Assembly (NCBI GenBank): GCA_050301235.1
Contig: JBNKZD010000097.1
Span: forward strand, 26,299 to 90,298
Direction: 5' to 3'
Source: JAFGIN01 sp050301235
Lineage (GTDB): Bacteria > Fibrobacterota > Chitinivibrionia > Chitinivibrionales > Chitinispirillaceae
Length of the DNA stretch: 64,000 bases
Shown here piece by piece: positions 9,079 through 18,263 of this stretch (its first letter is position 1; the number at the start of each line of letters is the position of its first letter). The position numbers were made by a program, and so were the translations under genes. The notes below the pieces were generated by a model. That model saw nothing but the letters and a program-made list of their open reading frames with translations. It was not told the origin of the DNA and searched no databases.

Positions 9079-9103
9079 AATTTCTCGCTGTAATCGTTAA
9101 ACC

Positions 9104-12100
9104 CTATTTAAAAGACAAATTAATAGTGTGATTTCCGGAATATACAAGAAAACGGCCGGTGTTTTTAATTACCCCGGAAGGATCATCGCCACTATCATTA
9201 ATTTGAAGGCTGATTATATGGTCAATCCCTTCTATTGATTTGAGCTGCGCATAGATATCAGATTTGTATGGCATTCGTCCAAATTCCCATCCCCTTCCAT
9301 CGATCCCTCCGGTTAACGGATGAAGAAATGCAGAAAAAGTTTCCCCAATTTCGGCTTCGATTGCAGTGGCCCCTTCAAGTGTAGATAAGGCAATATTAAC
9401 AGAAATATCTACCCGTAAATAAAGTGGTCCCACTACCTGTACATCGGCTGTCGGAATGCAGTGTTCACAGAGATAGTTTTGAACTCTGTCAAGTAGTTCA
9501 AACGTTGGTACCGGTTTCGCTTCTATTGATCGTGGGACGATAATTACACTGACAATACCGGGGGAACGTTCACTGGTATAGGGGTCAGTTTTAAGATCAT
9601 ACAGTGGGAAACATTTTGAACGTGAGACCGCTGTTGATGCCAGCAAGGCAAGGTCTTCAAAATCCTCAATTGCCACAGAACGATTGCCGTGTCGAAGAGT
9701 ATGCGGTGCACGTGTCAGTAATGAGTCTATAGTTTCAGCATTCGAACCACCTTCGGATGCCTCGCTGTTAATGACTTTTTCGATATAGGGGAGTGTGGTT
9801 TTGAGTTGTATGATTGAGCCAACTGCCATATTGCCGCGTTCTCCACCGCCAGTTTTGTAAAAGGCCATTTTAACATTTGCACGCCCCTGGGGTGGAATCA
9901 TGCCGTTGTAGTTATCACCAAACAAAATTTCACCAGTAAGATGATCGATACAATAATGACGGTCTCGTGGGCCAGACCCGTAAAAATCCTGAACTTCATG
10001 CCAGCAGACCCAGATCTCCTTGGGGTTGCCTTTTGCATCGTCAATTATTGTAACGGCATCAGTTCCTTCTTCGCTCACTATAACGGCAAGTTCCATTGCA
10101 GATGGTTTTTCATTTTCACGAATCATCAATTTCTGACCACTGAGAACGGGTTTGAATACTGTCTTGAATTTCTGTGATTCACTCTGATCACTTGAACCCA
10201 GGATCTCTTCACGAACAGTATTTACCTGTAATGCAGTGACTGTATTAAGTAAAATTGATTTAACTCTCGGTGGCACTTTGAATGAACCACTGCTCCAGAC
10301 AGCTCTTATCCAGAAAGAATTGACATTGAATTCAATATGCATCGTAAAATCTGCCGGCGGAAGGAATTGAATAATTCCGGATCGTGTCATATTTTCGGTT
10401 CCATCACGTACCGAAAGTTTTGACCAGCCTGTTCCATTCCAATACTCCCAGACTACCAGAAGTGGTGTATTGCCCAGGTCCTCATCTGGTAATGGTGTGA
10501 CCGTGCCATATTTTTGTTCAACTAACCGTACGTAAAACGATAACGGTTTATTCGGAAAGGTTACAACATTTTTAGGAAGAGAAAAACCTGTATAAAAGCA
10601 TGGATGGGAAACAGGTACAGCATAAAACGGACGAACTGGGATGCTTCGCAGAATAGAACCGGATATGTTCGTATAAGTAAAACCATTTTTAATAATGACC
10701 GCATCAGGCTGACTGGTGATTTTTGATGAATAGGTTATTGAAATGTTTTTAATGATCGGTGGACCAAATGTCGCAGGATTATAGGTGAAACCGATTGTTG
10801 AATTACCAGAAACTGACGCTTCGATACCGTAATTTCCCCGTGCAATTCTGGCCCTGATCCAGTACGCTTCTATTCCGTGTACACTACGTTTTGAAGGCGG
10901 ATTGATAGATGCAGAAGATGCTGGTATTTTAAATGAAAGTGAACCGTTTATTGATAGTTTGTTTGTTGTATCACTGTCTATTGTAAGTGAACTCCATCGG
11001 GTTCCGTTCCAGTATTCCCAGACAAGGTCGAGGTCGGCGGATGGATTTGCAGGTGGAGGTATTGGTGTGGGAGAGATTGGTGGATTAATTTTTTGATTTA
11101 AAAGATCTATCGCAATAGTGACTGTATTATCATCTATCGAGAAAACTTCGTCGCATGCAAGGTAAAAAGTATCTCCGAATTTTGGCTTTTCGCCGAATGG
11201 AAATACCGGATTACTCATATCAAGAGGAATATTTGTAGATGCAGCATATTGCGGTAGTACACTTGAAGCAGTAACATTAACTGATATGGAAATGGATCTG
11301 ATTTTCGGAATTTGTTTCTCTCTCACCATACCGCTCATGCCGTCGATATCGTTAGTTATTCCCCGATCAAGACGGAAACGAATCCATCGGTTTTCAATAG
11401 TGTCGATTGTGGATGGCGGTACAACTGACATGGCATTGAAATGAATATTTCCTGAGTAACGAAGGTCATACGTTGAATCACTATAATGGTGTTGTGGGAT
11501 TCTTTCCCAGGTAGTGCCATTCCACCGTTCCCAGATCAACTCTCGATCATCGTAATGGTCAGACATTTCACGCAGAGTAAAATCAAAATCGACACTTTCA
11601 ATATTTTCGATACCGAAAAGGTAATTGCTTCCAATAAGTAAAATGTGTTCATCTGAAGCGATCCCCTCGAAAACAGACCAGTCCTCTGTTGTTGATTGTA
11701 AAAGGAAACTGAGATCTGAGCTGGAATCTTTGGCCGGATCAATAGAAAAGAGATTAGACAGTTGTATTGGTGAAACAATGAGTTCTTTTTCTGTTTCAAA
11801 GATAACGGGATCTTTTTCACCCTGTGGTGGAGGGGCTGCTACTCTTGTTCCCGCAGGTATGAGCAGAACATTCGTATTTCCTGCTGCAGGAAAGAATGTC
11901 AATGGTACACGCGCTGGTTGTGGTGGTTGTAATGATGCACCGAGCAGATCAAAAAAGGCGAGTAAATTTTTATTCGGTACCTGGTTTAACCGCTGTATGA
12001 TAATTTCGCAAAAGCGGGCAAAACTTCCGGTGATCGCAGCACTTAAACCCTCTTGTGGTAACAACGTCAGCGGATCATAATCTTTCCATTCCGGTGCGTA

Positions 12101-12178
12101 TACTTTCAGAAGTTCGACGACCTGCCTTGAAATATCTATCGCATTTCTTGAGTCAATGTCAGGGGCCTTTCCACTCAT
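9104..12178 (-). CDS. large baseplate J-like protein (Afp11/12 type)
   Basis: A 1024-residue protein. The N-terminus has PEWKDYDPLTLLPQEGLSAA, the counterpart of the DWTNHNPSDPG motif in the smaller copy. The C-terminal ~250 residues hold the J-type fold (GNRSVAIEDFEDLALL, VSVIIVPRSIEAKPVP, PLTGGIDGRGWEFGR). Between them are several repeats of a beta domain with WEYWNGT(R/G)W motifs, which also occur once in the smaller paralogue. Such insertions enlarge the wedge surface. The ATG overlaps the stop of the gp25 gene by four bases. Confidence 0.8.
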   Translation of the reverse strand: MSGKAPDIDSRNAIDISRQVVELLKVYAPEWKDYDPLTLLPQEGLSAAITGSFARFCEIIIQRLNQVPNKNLLAFFDLLGASLQPPQPARVPLTFFPAAGNTNVLLIPAGTRVAAPPPQGEKDPVIFETEKELIVSPIQLSNLFSIDPAKDSSSDLSFLLQSTTEDWSVFEGIASDEHILLIGSNYLFGIENIESVDFDFTLREMSDHYDDRELIWERWNGTTWERIPQHHYSDSTYDLRYSGNIHFNAMSVVPPSTIDTIENRWIRFRLDRGITNDIDGMSGMVREKQIPKIRSISISVNVTASSVLPQYAASTNIPLDMSNPVFPFGEKPKFGDTFYLACDEVFSIDDNTVTIAIDLLNQKINPPISPTPIPPPANPSADLDLVWEYWNGTRWSSLTIDSDTTNKLSINGSLSFKIPASSASINPPSKRSVHGIEAYWIRARIARGNYGIEASVSGNSTIGFTYNPATFGPPIIKNISITYSSKITSQPDAVIIKNGFTYTNISGSILRSIPVRPFYAVPVSHPCFYTGFSLPKNVVTFPNKPLSFYVRLVEQKYGTVTPLPDEDLGNTPLLVVWEYWNGTGWSKLSVRDGTENMTRSGIIQFLPPADFTMHIEFNVNSFWIRAVWSSGSFKVPPRVKSILLNTVTALQVNTVREEILGSSDQSESQKFKTVFKPVLSGQKLMIRENEKPSAMELAVIVSEEGTDAVTIIDDAKGNPKEIWVCWHEVQDFYGSGPRDRHYCIDHLTGEILFGDNYNGMIPPQGRANVKMAFYKTGGGERGNMAVGSIIQLKTTLPYIEKVINSEASEGGSNAETIDSLLTRAPHTLRHGNRSVAIEDFEDLALLASTAVSRSKCFPLYDLKTDPYTSERSPGIVSVIIVPRSIEAKPVPTFELLDRVQNYLCEHCIPTADVQVVGPLYLRVDISVNIALSTLEGATAIEAEIGETFSAFLHPLTGGIDGRGWEFGRMPYKSDIYAQLKSIEGIDHIISLQINDSGDDPSGVIKNTGRFLVYSGNHTINLSFK

Positions 12179-12579
12179 TGGGCACTGCTCCTTTCCAGGT
12201 AAAACGGATAGACCAGGTTAAATACATTATTTGTAGCACGAACCTCATAATCAACACTGATAAGGAGTACTTCACCTCGATTCTGAGGGGTAACTACAAC
12301 ACTAAGAACATCGATTCGCGGTTCGAACATTAACAGTGATTCCCTGACCTCCTGAGCAACTCTTCCAGCCAGTGCCGAAGAGTTGTTCCGGAATACAATA
12401 GTATAAATTCCGCATCCGAAGTCGGGACGCATCACTCGCTCACCCTTTGCTGTTCCTAATATGACCCAGATTGATTGACGAACACTTTCCTCAAAGTCAG
12501 CACTTTTTAAAGTTCCATCAGGTCCCGTGCAAATCGGAAAACCTACTCCTCTACCTAAAAATGCTTTCTGCATCTCCAA
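12175..12579 (-). CDS. gp25/GPW-like baseplate wedge protein (Afp9 type)
   Basis: A 134-residue protein of usual family length. GVGFPICTGPDG near the start, then ESVRQSIWVILGTAKGERVMRPDFGCGI, is the gp25 signature, including the EPR motif in MFEPRIDVLSV. Role: the inner wedge protein that nucleates sheath assembly on the baseplate. It lies between the PAAR tip gene and the large J-type gene, the usual eCIS order. Confidence 0.88.
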   Translation of the reverse strand: MEMQKAFLGRGVGFPICTGPDGTLKSADFEESVRQSIWVILGTAKGERVMRPDFGCGIYTIVFRNNSSALAGRVAQEVRESLLMFEPRIDVLSVVVTPQNRGEVLLISVDYEVRATNNVFNLVYPFYLERSSAQ

Positions 12580-12585
12580 TCCCTT

Positions 12586-12984
12586 CTATCCAATTGAAAC
12601 AGTTCCGGCAGCTATTACCTGGCCTGCCGGCATGTCTGATGGATCATTACAGGTCATCGCAATGTCTCCATTCCGGGCTGCCATTTTGCCATTAATTTTT
12701 ACCGTTACACTTCCCATTTTTACAGTACCTTTATTTGACGGAGGACTCTGAAATGATGTACCTGGTGCTGTAGGAATGTGTGGTGGTGTATTATCGGCTG
12801 TACTGTCAACCGTTGCAGCTGGCATTCCCATGATATTAACATCACTGCTTACTTCCCCGTTAATAACTCCTGCAAATGGATGTGGCAATGGTGTTGGAAC
12901 TAATGTCGTTCCGGATGGTACCATGACAATGTGGATGTCTGTTGCCACTATCTGATCACCTTTTTTTGCAGCTGGTTGTCCCAT
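12586..12984 (-). CDS. PAAR-like spike tip protein (Afp10 type)
   Basis: A 132-residue protein beginning GQPAAKKGDQIVATD, a PAAR-type opening, with later GKMAARNGDIAMTC in the same style. PAAR proteins cap the VgrG/gp5 spike as a sharpened cone. The central PTPLPHPFAGVI loop resembles DUF4150/PAAR-like tips. Tight packing between the gp5-like gene (3 bases away) and gp25 (6 bases away) supports the assignment. Confidence 0.8.
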   Translation of the reverse strand: MGQPAAKKGDQIVATDIHIVMVPSGTTLVPTPLPHPFAGVINGEVSSDVNIMGMPAATVDSTADNTPPHIPTAPGTSFQSPPSNKGTVKMGSVTVKINGKMAARNGDIAMTCNDPSDMPAGQVIAAGTVSIG

Positions 12985-12987
12985 AAT

Positions 12988-13626
12988 TCAGTTCAGATTA
13001 ATTGTTGCGCCTTTAAGGTTCATTGTTTCACTAGCTTTGATATCCATACCGGAACCAGATTCGACTTTGCTCTCAGCAGAAGACTTGACTTCGATGTTTT
13101 TCGCATCAAGTTTGATCGTACCATTGGCAGCAGAAAGTGTAATGTCCTTATCTGCAGTGATGGTAATTGTATTATTGGCAGTATCGAATACGATACTGTT
13201 GTTTTCACTTTTGTCAACGATCTCTATTTTCTCAGCTCCATCTTCATCACAAAGACGAATAACATGACCACTTCTTGATTTTATGCAACGAATCGAATTG
13301 TTTCCATCTGCATTGTCAGCGGGTGGAGTGTCCTGACCGTTCCAGAGCGATCCGATAACACAGGGGTAATGAATATCACCATACTCGAAAATAACAAGCA
13401 CTTCATCATCTACTTCCGGAAGAAAATAGAGCCCCCGGTCGTTTCCGGTCATAGGTGATGCAACGCGAGCCCAGTTACTTTCATCGTCCTGACTCAATGA
13501 AGGAATTTTTACTTTTACACGGTGCATTCCATCGGGGTCCTGATTGTTTGTCACTATTCCCACAACAACACCCGGAATCTGTTTTGATTGATTGGAGTTA
13601 TTCGCTAATGAATCAAAGAGGCTCAT
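12988..13626 (-). CDS. gpV/gp5-like spike protein (C-terminal half of Afp8/VgrG)
   Basis: A 212-residue protein. An OB-fold baseplate-V segment (GIVTNNQDPDGMHRVKVKIPSL, then WARVASPMTGNDRGLYFLPEVDDEVLV) is followed by a beta-helix needle made of short repeats (NTITITADKDITLSA, GTIKLDAKNIEV). It forms the trimeric spike. The start overlaps the stop of the gpD-like gene by four bases, so the two halves of a VgrG-like spike are made as coupled but separate chains. Confidence 0.85.
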   Translation of the reverse strand: MSLFDSLANNSNQSKQIPGVVVGIVTNNQDPDGMHRVKVKIPSLSQDDESNWARVASPMTGNDRGLYFLPEVDDEVLVIFEYGDIHYPCVIGSLWNGQDTPPADNADGNNSIRCIKSRSGHVIRLCDEDGAEKIEIVDKSENNSIVFDTANNTITITADKDITLSAANGTIKLDAKNIEVKSSAESKVESGSGMDIKASETMNLKGATINLN

Positions 13627-14696
13627 ACACCACTCCTGCGAAAAGTAATATTCGTTGTGAATCCACGCTGTGCACGGTAACGGTGAACAACTGAAGTGAG
13701 GTAGTAATTACCACTGAACCGTGTTCCGACCCCATCAATTTTAATTACTTTACCAGCAGAAAGGTCAGTTCGGCCACGACAAGTTCCTTCACCGGTGATC
13801 AGCATGAGTACTGCCTCATTATACAATGCTTCTGCAACCTGATCTGCCTGGGCCTGAGAAGCAGCTGGCATGGTGCTGATCCAGGAAACAGCATCGCCAT
13901 ATGCATCAGAAGTTGTTTGCGCTCCACTTGAAGAGCCGCCCATGGTTGATAACTCGCTGCCGGTTACGGCTGTTCCGGTTATCTCCTTTTTGTCTTTAGG
14001 ATTCCAGCTTTTTACCTGTATTTCAGTTTGCTGGCCGACAGTTGAAAGACGGGGATAGAATTGAAGAAGATCGTCCTGCAATGTAAGTGTCACAATCTCA
14101 CTTGCATCGTAAGGAACCGGCCTGAATACAAGGTTTTTTCCGTCTATGATGACTTCATAATTGATACGGCGTGCACGGTCCATCAGAAATTCCATATCAG
14201 TCTGTAATGCCTGACAAACATATTCATGTGTAACGTTAGAATCGGTAACATCGCCTGTCAGACCTGCTTCCTGTGCAATTGCAGAGGCGATGTCGCTGTC
14301 TTTCTGCTGAGTAAATGTACGTGTTTTCCGGTTTCTCTGAAGTCTATGACCTCTGTCAAATCCCCTTACGACTAATACCGGAAGCATTCCGGAGGAAAAT
14401 TCAGGTTCCAATCCGGTAATTTCTCCGGTTAAAACAGATTCAAGTTCATCTACATATCCCAAGTGAATCTCAACTTCATTTCCTATAGAAAATGAAGTCG
14501 TATCATCTATCCACTCTGTTTCTGTTTTCCCGTAGTGAGAAGATGCAATCCGAATCTCGAACATGCCAGGCCAGCGTGTATGTTTTTCTACGGTAATGCC
14601 CGTTATATGTGACTTATATCTTGCAGATAGGGGAGACCCATTTACAAAAACATCAAAGTCAGCTACACCGGGAATTGACGGCATTGAAGTCGGCAT
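13623..14696 (-). CDS. gpD-like hub protein (N-terminal half of Afp8/VgrG)
   Basis: A 357-residue late-control D-type protein. Evidence: VFVNGSPLSARYKSHI, IHLGYVDELESVLTGEITGLEPEF, VRGFDRGHRLQRNRKTRTF and AQEAGL, then YVCQALQTDMEFLMDRARRI, all typical of the gp27/VgrG hub domain. It joins tube to spike. In Afp and most VgrG proteins this domain is fused to the gp5 part, whereas here the gp5 part is the next gene. Confidence 0.85.
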   Translation of the reverse strand: MPTSMPSIPGVADFDVFVNGSPLSARYKSHITGITVEKHTRWPGMFEIRIASSHYGKTETEWIDDTTSFSIGNEVEIHLGYVDELESVLTGEITGLEPEFSSGMLPVLVVRGFDRGHRLQRNRKTRTFTQQKDSDIASAIAQEAGLTGDVTDSNVTHEYVCQALQTDMEFLMDRARRINYEVIIDGKNLVFRPVPYDASEIVTLTLQDDLLQFYPRLSTVGQQTEIQVKSWNPKDKKEITGTAVTGSELSTMGGSSSGAQTTSDAYGDAVSWISTMPAASQAQADQVAEALYNEAVLMLITGEGTCRGRTDLSAGKVIKIDGVGTRFSGNYYLTSVVHRYRAQRGFTTNITFRRSGV

Positions 14697-14702
14697 TGTG
14701 TC

Positions 14703-15455
14703 CTACTCCACTTTCGGAATGGTTAAACGTACACCGGTTTTCAGGACCCGGGGATCTTCAATCCGGTTGGCTTCAGCAATAAGCCTCCACATGGTCGGAT
14801 CACCATACATCTCTGCTGAAATACTGCTGAGTGTGTCACCCCGTTTTATCATACGTGTTGTCAACTCGGGATCAGTTTCCCGAAGATTTTTTTCCGGATC
14901 AGGATATTCCATGACTGTAACAGTCAGATTTGCCCGAAGCGGTAATCCATCCGCACTGAAAAGTGTAAATTGTTGTGAAAGATTTGTAATGACTCCCGTA
15001 AATGGAAAATCATAGGGGTTTTGACTGTTTCCCCACGATATTTCACAGGGCAGGGGGCATTGTTCATCACGGTCGATTTTTGTCAAAGCAACTATTTTGC
15101 TTGTTTCTGAACGTACATCTGTTCCGGGCTGTTCGGTTACATCATAAAAGAGATTCAATGATAACTGTCTGTTCTGTCCTCCGCGAAAATTGAGTGTCGG
15201 AGCATCCAGATTGCTCTGTGGTTCCTGGGGAGCTGCGGCAGATGCTGAATTACCAGCAGATGATACTGCGGTTGTTGTGGACCCGATACTACTCCAGGAC
15301 ACTGTTTTGGAAATTGAATAGGTGTTCGGGTTGAACAATACAGAAAATGATTTATCTGTGAACTTTGTTTTCAGGTCCCTGCTCATTGGTGTAAATGTTA
15401 ATTTTTCGGTTGTAGTTGATTGTCCTGCAAGATCTGAAAAACCTGGTATATTCAT
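14703..15455 (-). CDS. LysM-domain baseplate protein (Afp7 type)
   Basis: A 250-residue protein. The C-terminal 50 residues are a LysM domain (RMIKRGDTLSSISAEMYGDP, then WRLIAEANRI and TGVRLTIP). The N-terminal 180 residues include SVLFNPNTYSISKTVSW, common in eCIS LysM proteins. Its role is to stabilise the hub-tube junction. It overlaps the long disordered protein gene by four bases upstream and precedes the gpD-like hub gene. Confidence 0.85.
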   Translation of the reverse strand: MNIPGFSDLAGQSTTTEKLTFTPMSRDLKTKFTDKSFSVLFNPNTYSISKTVSWSSIGSTTTAVSSAGNSASAAAPQEPQSNLDAPTLNFRGGQNRQLSLNLFYDVTEQPGTDVRSETSKIVALTKIDRDEQCPLPCEISWGNSQNPYDFPFTGVITNLSQQFTLFSADGLPLRANLTVTVMEYPDPEKNLRETDPELTTRMIKRGDTLSSISAEMYGDPTMWRLIAEANRIEDPRVLKTGVRLTIPKVE

Positions 15456-17485
15456 AGCCGTTCCCCTCTTCGTTCACGTTCAATCATCAAACGCCGTGAT
15501 ATTGTGCGTTCAACCTGTTCTGCAATAGCCTCAATGTCGATAGATGAACCATTCGGCGCTGCTTCCCGGATTATTGTGGATGGAAACTGATTCGATCCCG
15601 GTATACTATTTCTGGATGCAGTATCATCAATAGCACGGGCAACAGCCGGAAACGATGAATTGACAGAAGTTGTGCCGGTTGAAATTTGAGGTTGTGTATT
15701 TGATGCGTTTTCTTTTCTCCAGACCATTTCGACTGATGTATCATTGTGTGTTGATTCTAAGGCAGGTGCTGACAGTACTGATTTGTCTGAAGTATTTTCT
15801 TTTCTGAATACTGGATTGTTCTTTTCGAAAATGGTGTTGTCAATTGTGGTTGTACTAATATCGGCTAGTGAATCTGTATTGTTTGAATGGGAGCTTACTG
15901 GATCAGGAACTGTACCTCTGTTTTCATCAAATGGATGAATATTCGACATAGCATTTCCGTTTAAGAGATTTTCTTTCCGAAATAAGAGTGTTGCAGGTGT
16001 GTTTTCAACGTGATTACTTTTCGGTGCAACTATTTGTTCTGATATGTGTTGCAGGTCTGAATGTGTATCATTTGACAGAGATAATGAGTTGCTGCTTTTC
16101 CCGTATTCTGGATGCGTATAGGCTTCATCTTGTGCTGTTGTACTAAATCCGGAGGTGTCGCTTCTGTGTTTTTCTAAACTGGTCTGTGCAACAGACCGGT
16201 AGATTTTAATATGGTTGTTTTTGACAAATCCATGGTTATTGCCAGCTCCAGTTACAGGTGAAACAACTGGTGCAGTGAAAAGTGCAGTACCTGTTGCTAC
16301 TGGTTTGCTTTCGTGAAATAACTGTGTCTCAGAAGGTATTCCAGAATCATGAACAGATCGAGTTTCAGATGTATTTCGACTGTCTGGTGACATCTCTTTT
16401 ACAGACGAATTTCCGGTTGATGTAAATTCAGGCACAATGGTTGTTGTTTCGGATATATCATTGTGTTTTAGAGGAGTTGTTGATGGAACATCTTTTGTTA
16501 TAGCGGGATTGTTGTCAGTTATTATCTTTCTATAGAGTGTCGTTTCGTGTTGTGATGAAGAAGTCGCTGAAGATTTCCTGGATTCCTGCGATGTATTAGT
16601 CAGCGTTTGTTTTTCTGCTTGAGGTATCGTTTGAGAGACTGTTGATACAACTGTAGCCGATGGTAGTATATCCTGCTGTTCATCCCGGGTTCTTAACAAA
16701 ATATGTTGCACTGGTATAGTATGCCTGGAAGCTGTATCAGATTTGTTTTTGACAGAACGCTGGATAGGGGTAGTATTGATCAAACCTGACTTAATTGATC
16801 GTGAAGACACCTTTGAAGATGCCCTTACTGTTAAATCACTATTTTTAACAGAGGTACTTTGTGGAAAAGGACTAATTGAATTATTTGGGATTTGAATGGT
16901 TGTATTGTCATGATGTTGAGTAACATTTTCTCCTCTATCCTGAGCCTGGGTTGTACCATTGACAGTTATACCTGACGAGAAATTTTGTAGATTTTGTGTT
17001 GTTGTATCTCCGGTGTGTACCAGTGTTAAATGATTCACATTTTTGCCTGCATCAGAATGTTCCTTCCTTAACATACGGTTGTCGGGTATTTTTGAAACCG
17101 TCGAAGGTGAATGACCTGAAACTGATTGTTTCGGAATGATAGAGCCTGAAATATTTTCATTTGAAAATGAGTTATTTGCGGAATTATCTTTTGCGTTTTG
17201 AAATTCATTATAAGGTAGATTGGTCTCAGAGACATATTCAACGGGGGCTACCAGTGTTAATGACTGCTCCTGGGAACCCGGAACAGAATGATATGCATAT
17301 CTTGAGAGTAGTCTATTAGTAAAACCGGTTATTCGGGCTGTCGTTTCTGCAGCCTGTCCAGTCCGTCTAATAACTGCACTACTATTAACAAGAGAACAGT
17401 TGTTACTACGCTGTATCTGGCGGAAAAGTCCAGGAGCAGCAGCATCAGGATTATCGAAAGCTTTTTGTAATTCCAGCTCGCTCAT
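15452..17485 (-). CDS. long Ser/Thr/Asn-rich disordered eCIS protein with repeated aromatic-Arg motifs
   Basis: A 677-residue low-complexity protein, mostly Ser, Thr, Asn, Ile and Val, predicted by eye to be disordered. Short motifs of two hydrophobics plus Arg recur: LFRQIQR, VIRRT, MLRKEH, ILLRTR, LYRK, IYRS, LFRKEN, VFRKEN, VWRKEN. Only the ends look folded: an N-terminal helix with FDNPDAAAPGLFRQI and a C-terminal charged helix EAIAEQVERTISRRLMIERER, which is the kind of tail found in proteins at this position of other eCIS loci. No tape-measure protein is otherwise recognised in the cluster. Function unknown. Confidence 0.65.
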   Translation of the reverse strand: MSELELQKAFDNPDAAAPGLFRQIQRSNNCSLVNSSAVIRRTGQAAETTARITGFTNRLLSRYAYHSVPGSQEQSLTLVAPVEYVSETNLPYNEFQNAKDNSANNSFSNENISGSIIPKQSVSGHSPSTVSKIPDNRMLRKEHSDAGKNVNHLTLVHTGDTTTQNLQNFSSGITVNGTTQAQDRGENVTQHHDNTTIQIPNNSISPFPQSTSVKNSDLTVRASSKVSSRSIKSGLINTTPIQRSVKNKSDTASRHTIPVQHILLRTRDEQQDILPSATVVSTVSQTIPQAEKQTLTNTSQESRKSSATSSSQHETTLYRKIITDNNPAITKDVPSTTPLKHNDISETTTIVPEFTSTGNSSVKEMSPDSRNTSETRSVHDSGIPSETQLFHESKPVATGTALFTAPVVSPVTGAGNNHGFVKNNHIKIYRSVAQTSLEKHRSDTSGFSTTAQDEAYTHPEYGKSSNSLSLSNDTHSDLQHISEQIVAPKSNHVENTPATLLFRKENLLNGNAMSNIHPFDENRGTVPDPVSSHSNNTDSLADISTTTIDNTIFEKNNPVFRKENTSDKSVLSAPALESTHNDTSVEMVWRKENASNTQPQISTGTTSVNSSFPAVARAIDDTASRNSIPGSNQFPSTIIREAAPNGSSIDIEAIAEQVERTISRRLMIERERRGERL

Positions 17486-17490
17486 AGCTG

Positions 17491-18048
17491 TTAAAAACCT
17501 CCGGAAATGCTGCCCGAAATGTCAAAAGATCCACTCAGTTCTGCTCCGATCCCCAAAAGTGTAGAGGCAAGTCCGGGTTTACTCAACCCCCGATGGGACA
17601 ATTCGACACTTTCAAATGCAATGTTGCTGTTATTGGCATGCAGGTCAGGCCCAGTCCATTTAACAGGAAATGCGTCTTTGAAATCCCACCACATTACAGG
17701 AATCTTCTGTTTATTGAGTAGATAAATAGTTCCGTTTTTTCTTTGTATATCTCTCTGGGTAACCGATTGGTGCCACGCCCATAAACCATCGATCAGGGTC
17801 ATTCCGTGTTTTAAAATTAATGGGGGATATTTGGTTGGGCCTGCAAACCGGTGGACATACTCATTTACACCACCTTCCCTATAGTCAAAAAATTCGGTTT
17901 CAACCTGCAAACCGGTGCACTCTGAAAATCCTCCAGTAATAATTCCTTCGATTTCGATCATAAAATTAAACGACTGATATGGATCCAGACGTATACCTGT
18001 AATACTGGAAGCTGCGCTCAGCAGCATATTGAAACCTAACGATGGCAT
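17491..18048 (-). CDS. tail tube protein, gp19-like (second copy, Afp5 type)
   Basis: A 185-residue protein. RLDPYQSFNFMIEIEGIITGGFSECTGL and the following FFDYREGG, plus HGMTLIDGLWAWHQ, are the gp19 tube signatures. It is longer than the main tube copy at 18719, with a Gly/Ser-rich C-terminal tail (FDISGSISGGF). In Afp-type systems a tube variant near the baseplate genes acts as initiator ring; that role is inferred from its position next to the LysM/hub genes. Confidence 0.85.
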   Translation of the reverse strand: MPSLGFNMLLSAASSITGIRLDPYQSFNFMIEIEGIITGGFSECTGLQVETEFFDYREGGVNEYVHRFAGPTKYPPLILKHGMTLIDGLWAWHQSVTQRDIQRKNGTIYLLNKQKIPVMWWDFKDAFPVKWTGPDLHANNSNIAFESVELSHRGLSKPGLASTLLGIGAELSGSFDISGSISGGF

Positions 18049-18087
18049 AATGTGTCCTTTCTATGGAAGAAAAACGATGTTTTACAA

Positions 18088-18263
18088 TTACCGGGTATTC
18101 TTTTCATTAAGTTGTTTATTGATATTTGCTATTTCTGATACCCACATTTTTCTTTCATTGTGTTCAAGTGACATAATCTCATGGTGCGGCCAGTGAAAAT
18201 GATATGCACAGTACGCTACCTCCTCCTGCAGCCGCTTTAAGGGGTAGCGCCAGACCCCCCCGA
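18088..18263 (-). CDS. DUF6760-type small protein, encoded in the -1 frame of the chaperone gene
   Basis: An open frame that follows an in-frame TGA and contains no ATG, GTG or TTG before its conserved part, so it has no normal start. It reads VWRYPLKRLQEEVAYCAYHF and continues with HWPHHEIM, HNERKMWV and a TAA at 18088-18090. This matches the small DUF6760 proteins of eCIS loci. The likely route to expression is -1 frameshifting at the seven-G run at 18255-18261, which would add 55 residues to the upstream chaperone. It overlaps the upstream ORF by about 25 bases. Confidence 0.7.
18214..18261 (-). promoter_or_regulatory. programmed -1 frameshift signal (G7 slippery run, 5-nt spacer, stem-loop)
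   Basis: On the minus strand the chaperone frame reads TCG GGG GGG TCT. The heptamer G GGG GGG (18255-18261) has the phase needed for X XXY YYZ -1 slippage. After a 5-base spacer (TCTGG), CGCTACC (18243-18249) pairs perfectly with GGTAGCG (18214-18220) over a 22-base loop that holds the zero-frame stop. Slippage yields GG-VWRYPLKRL and onward. Confidence 0.7.
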
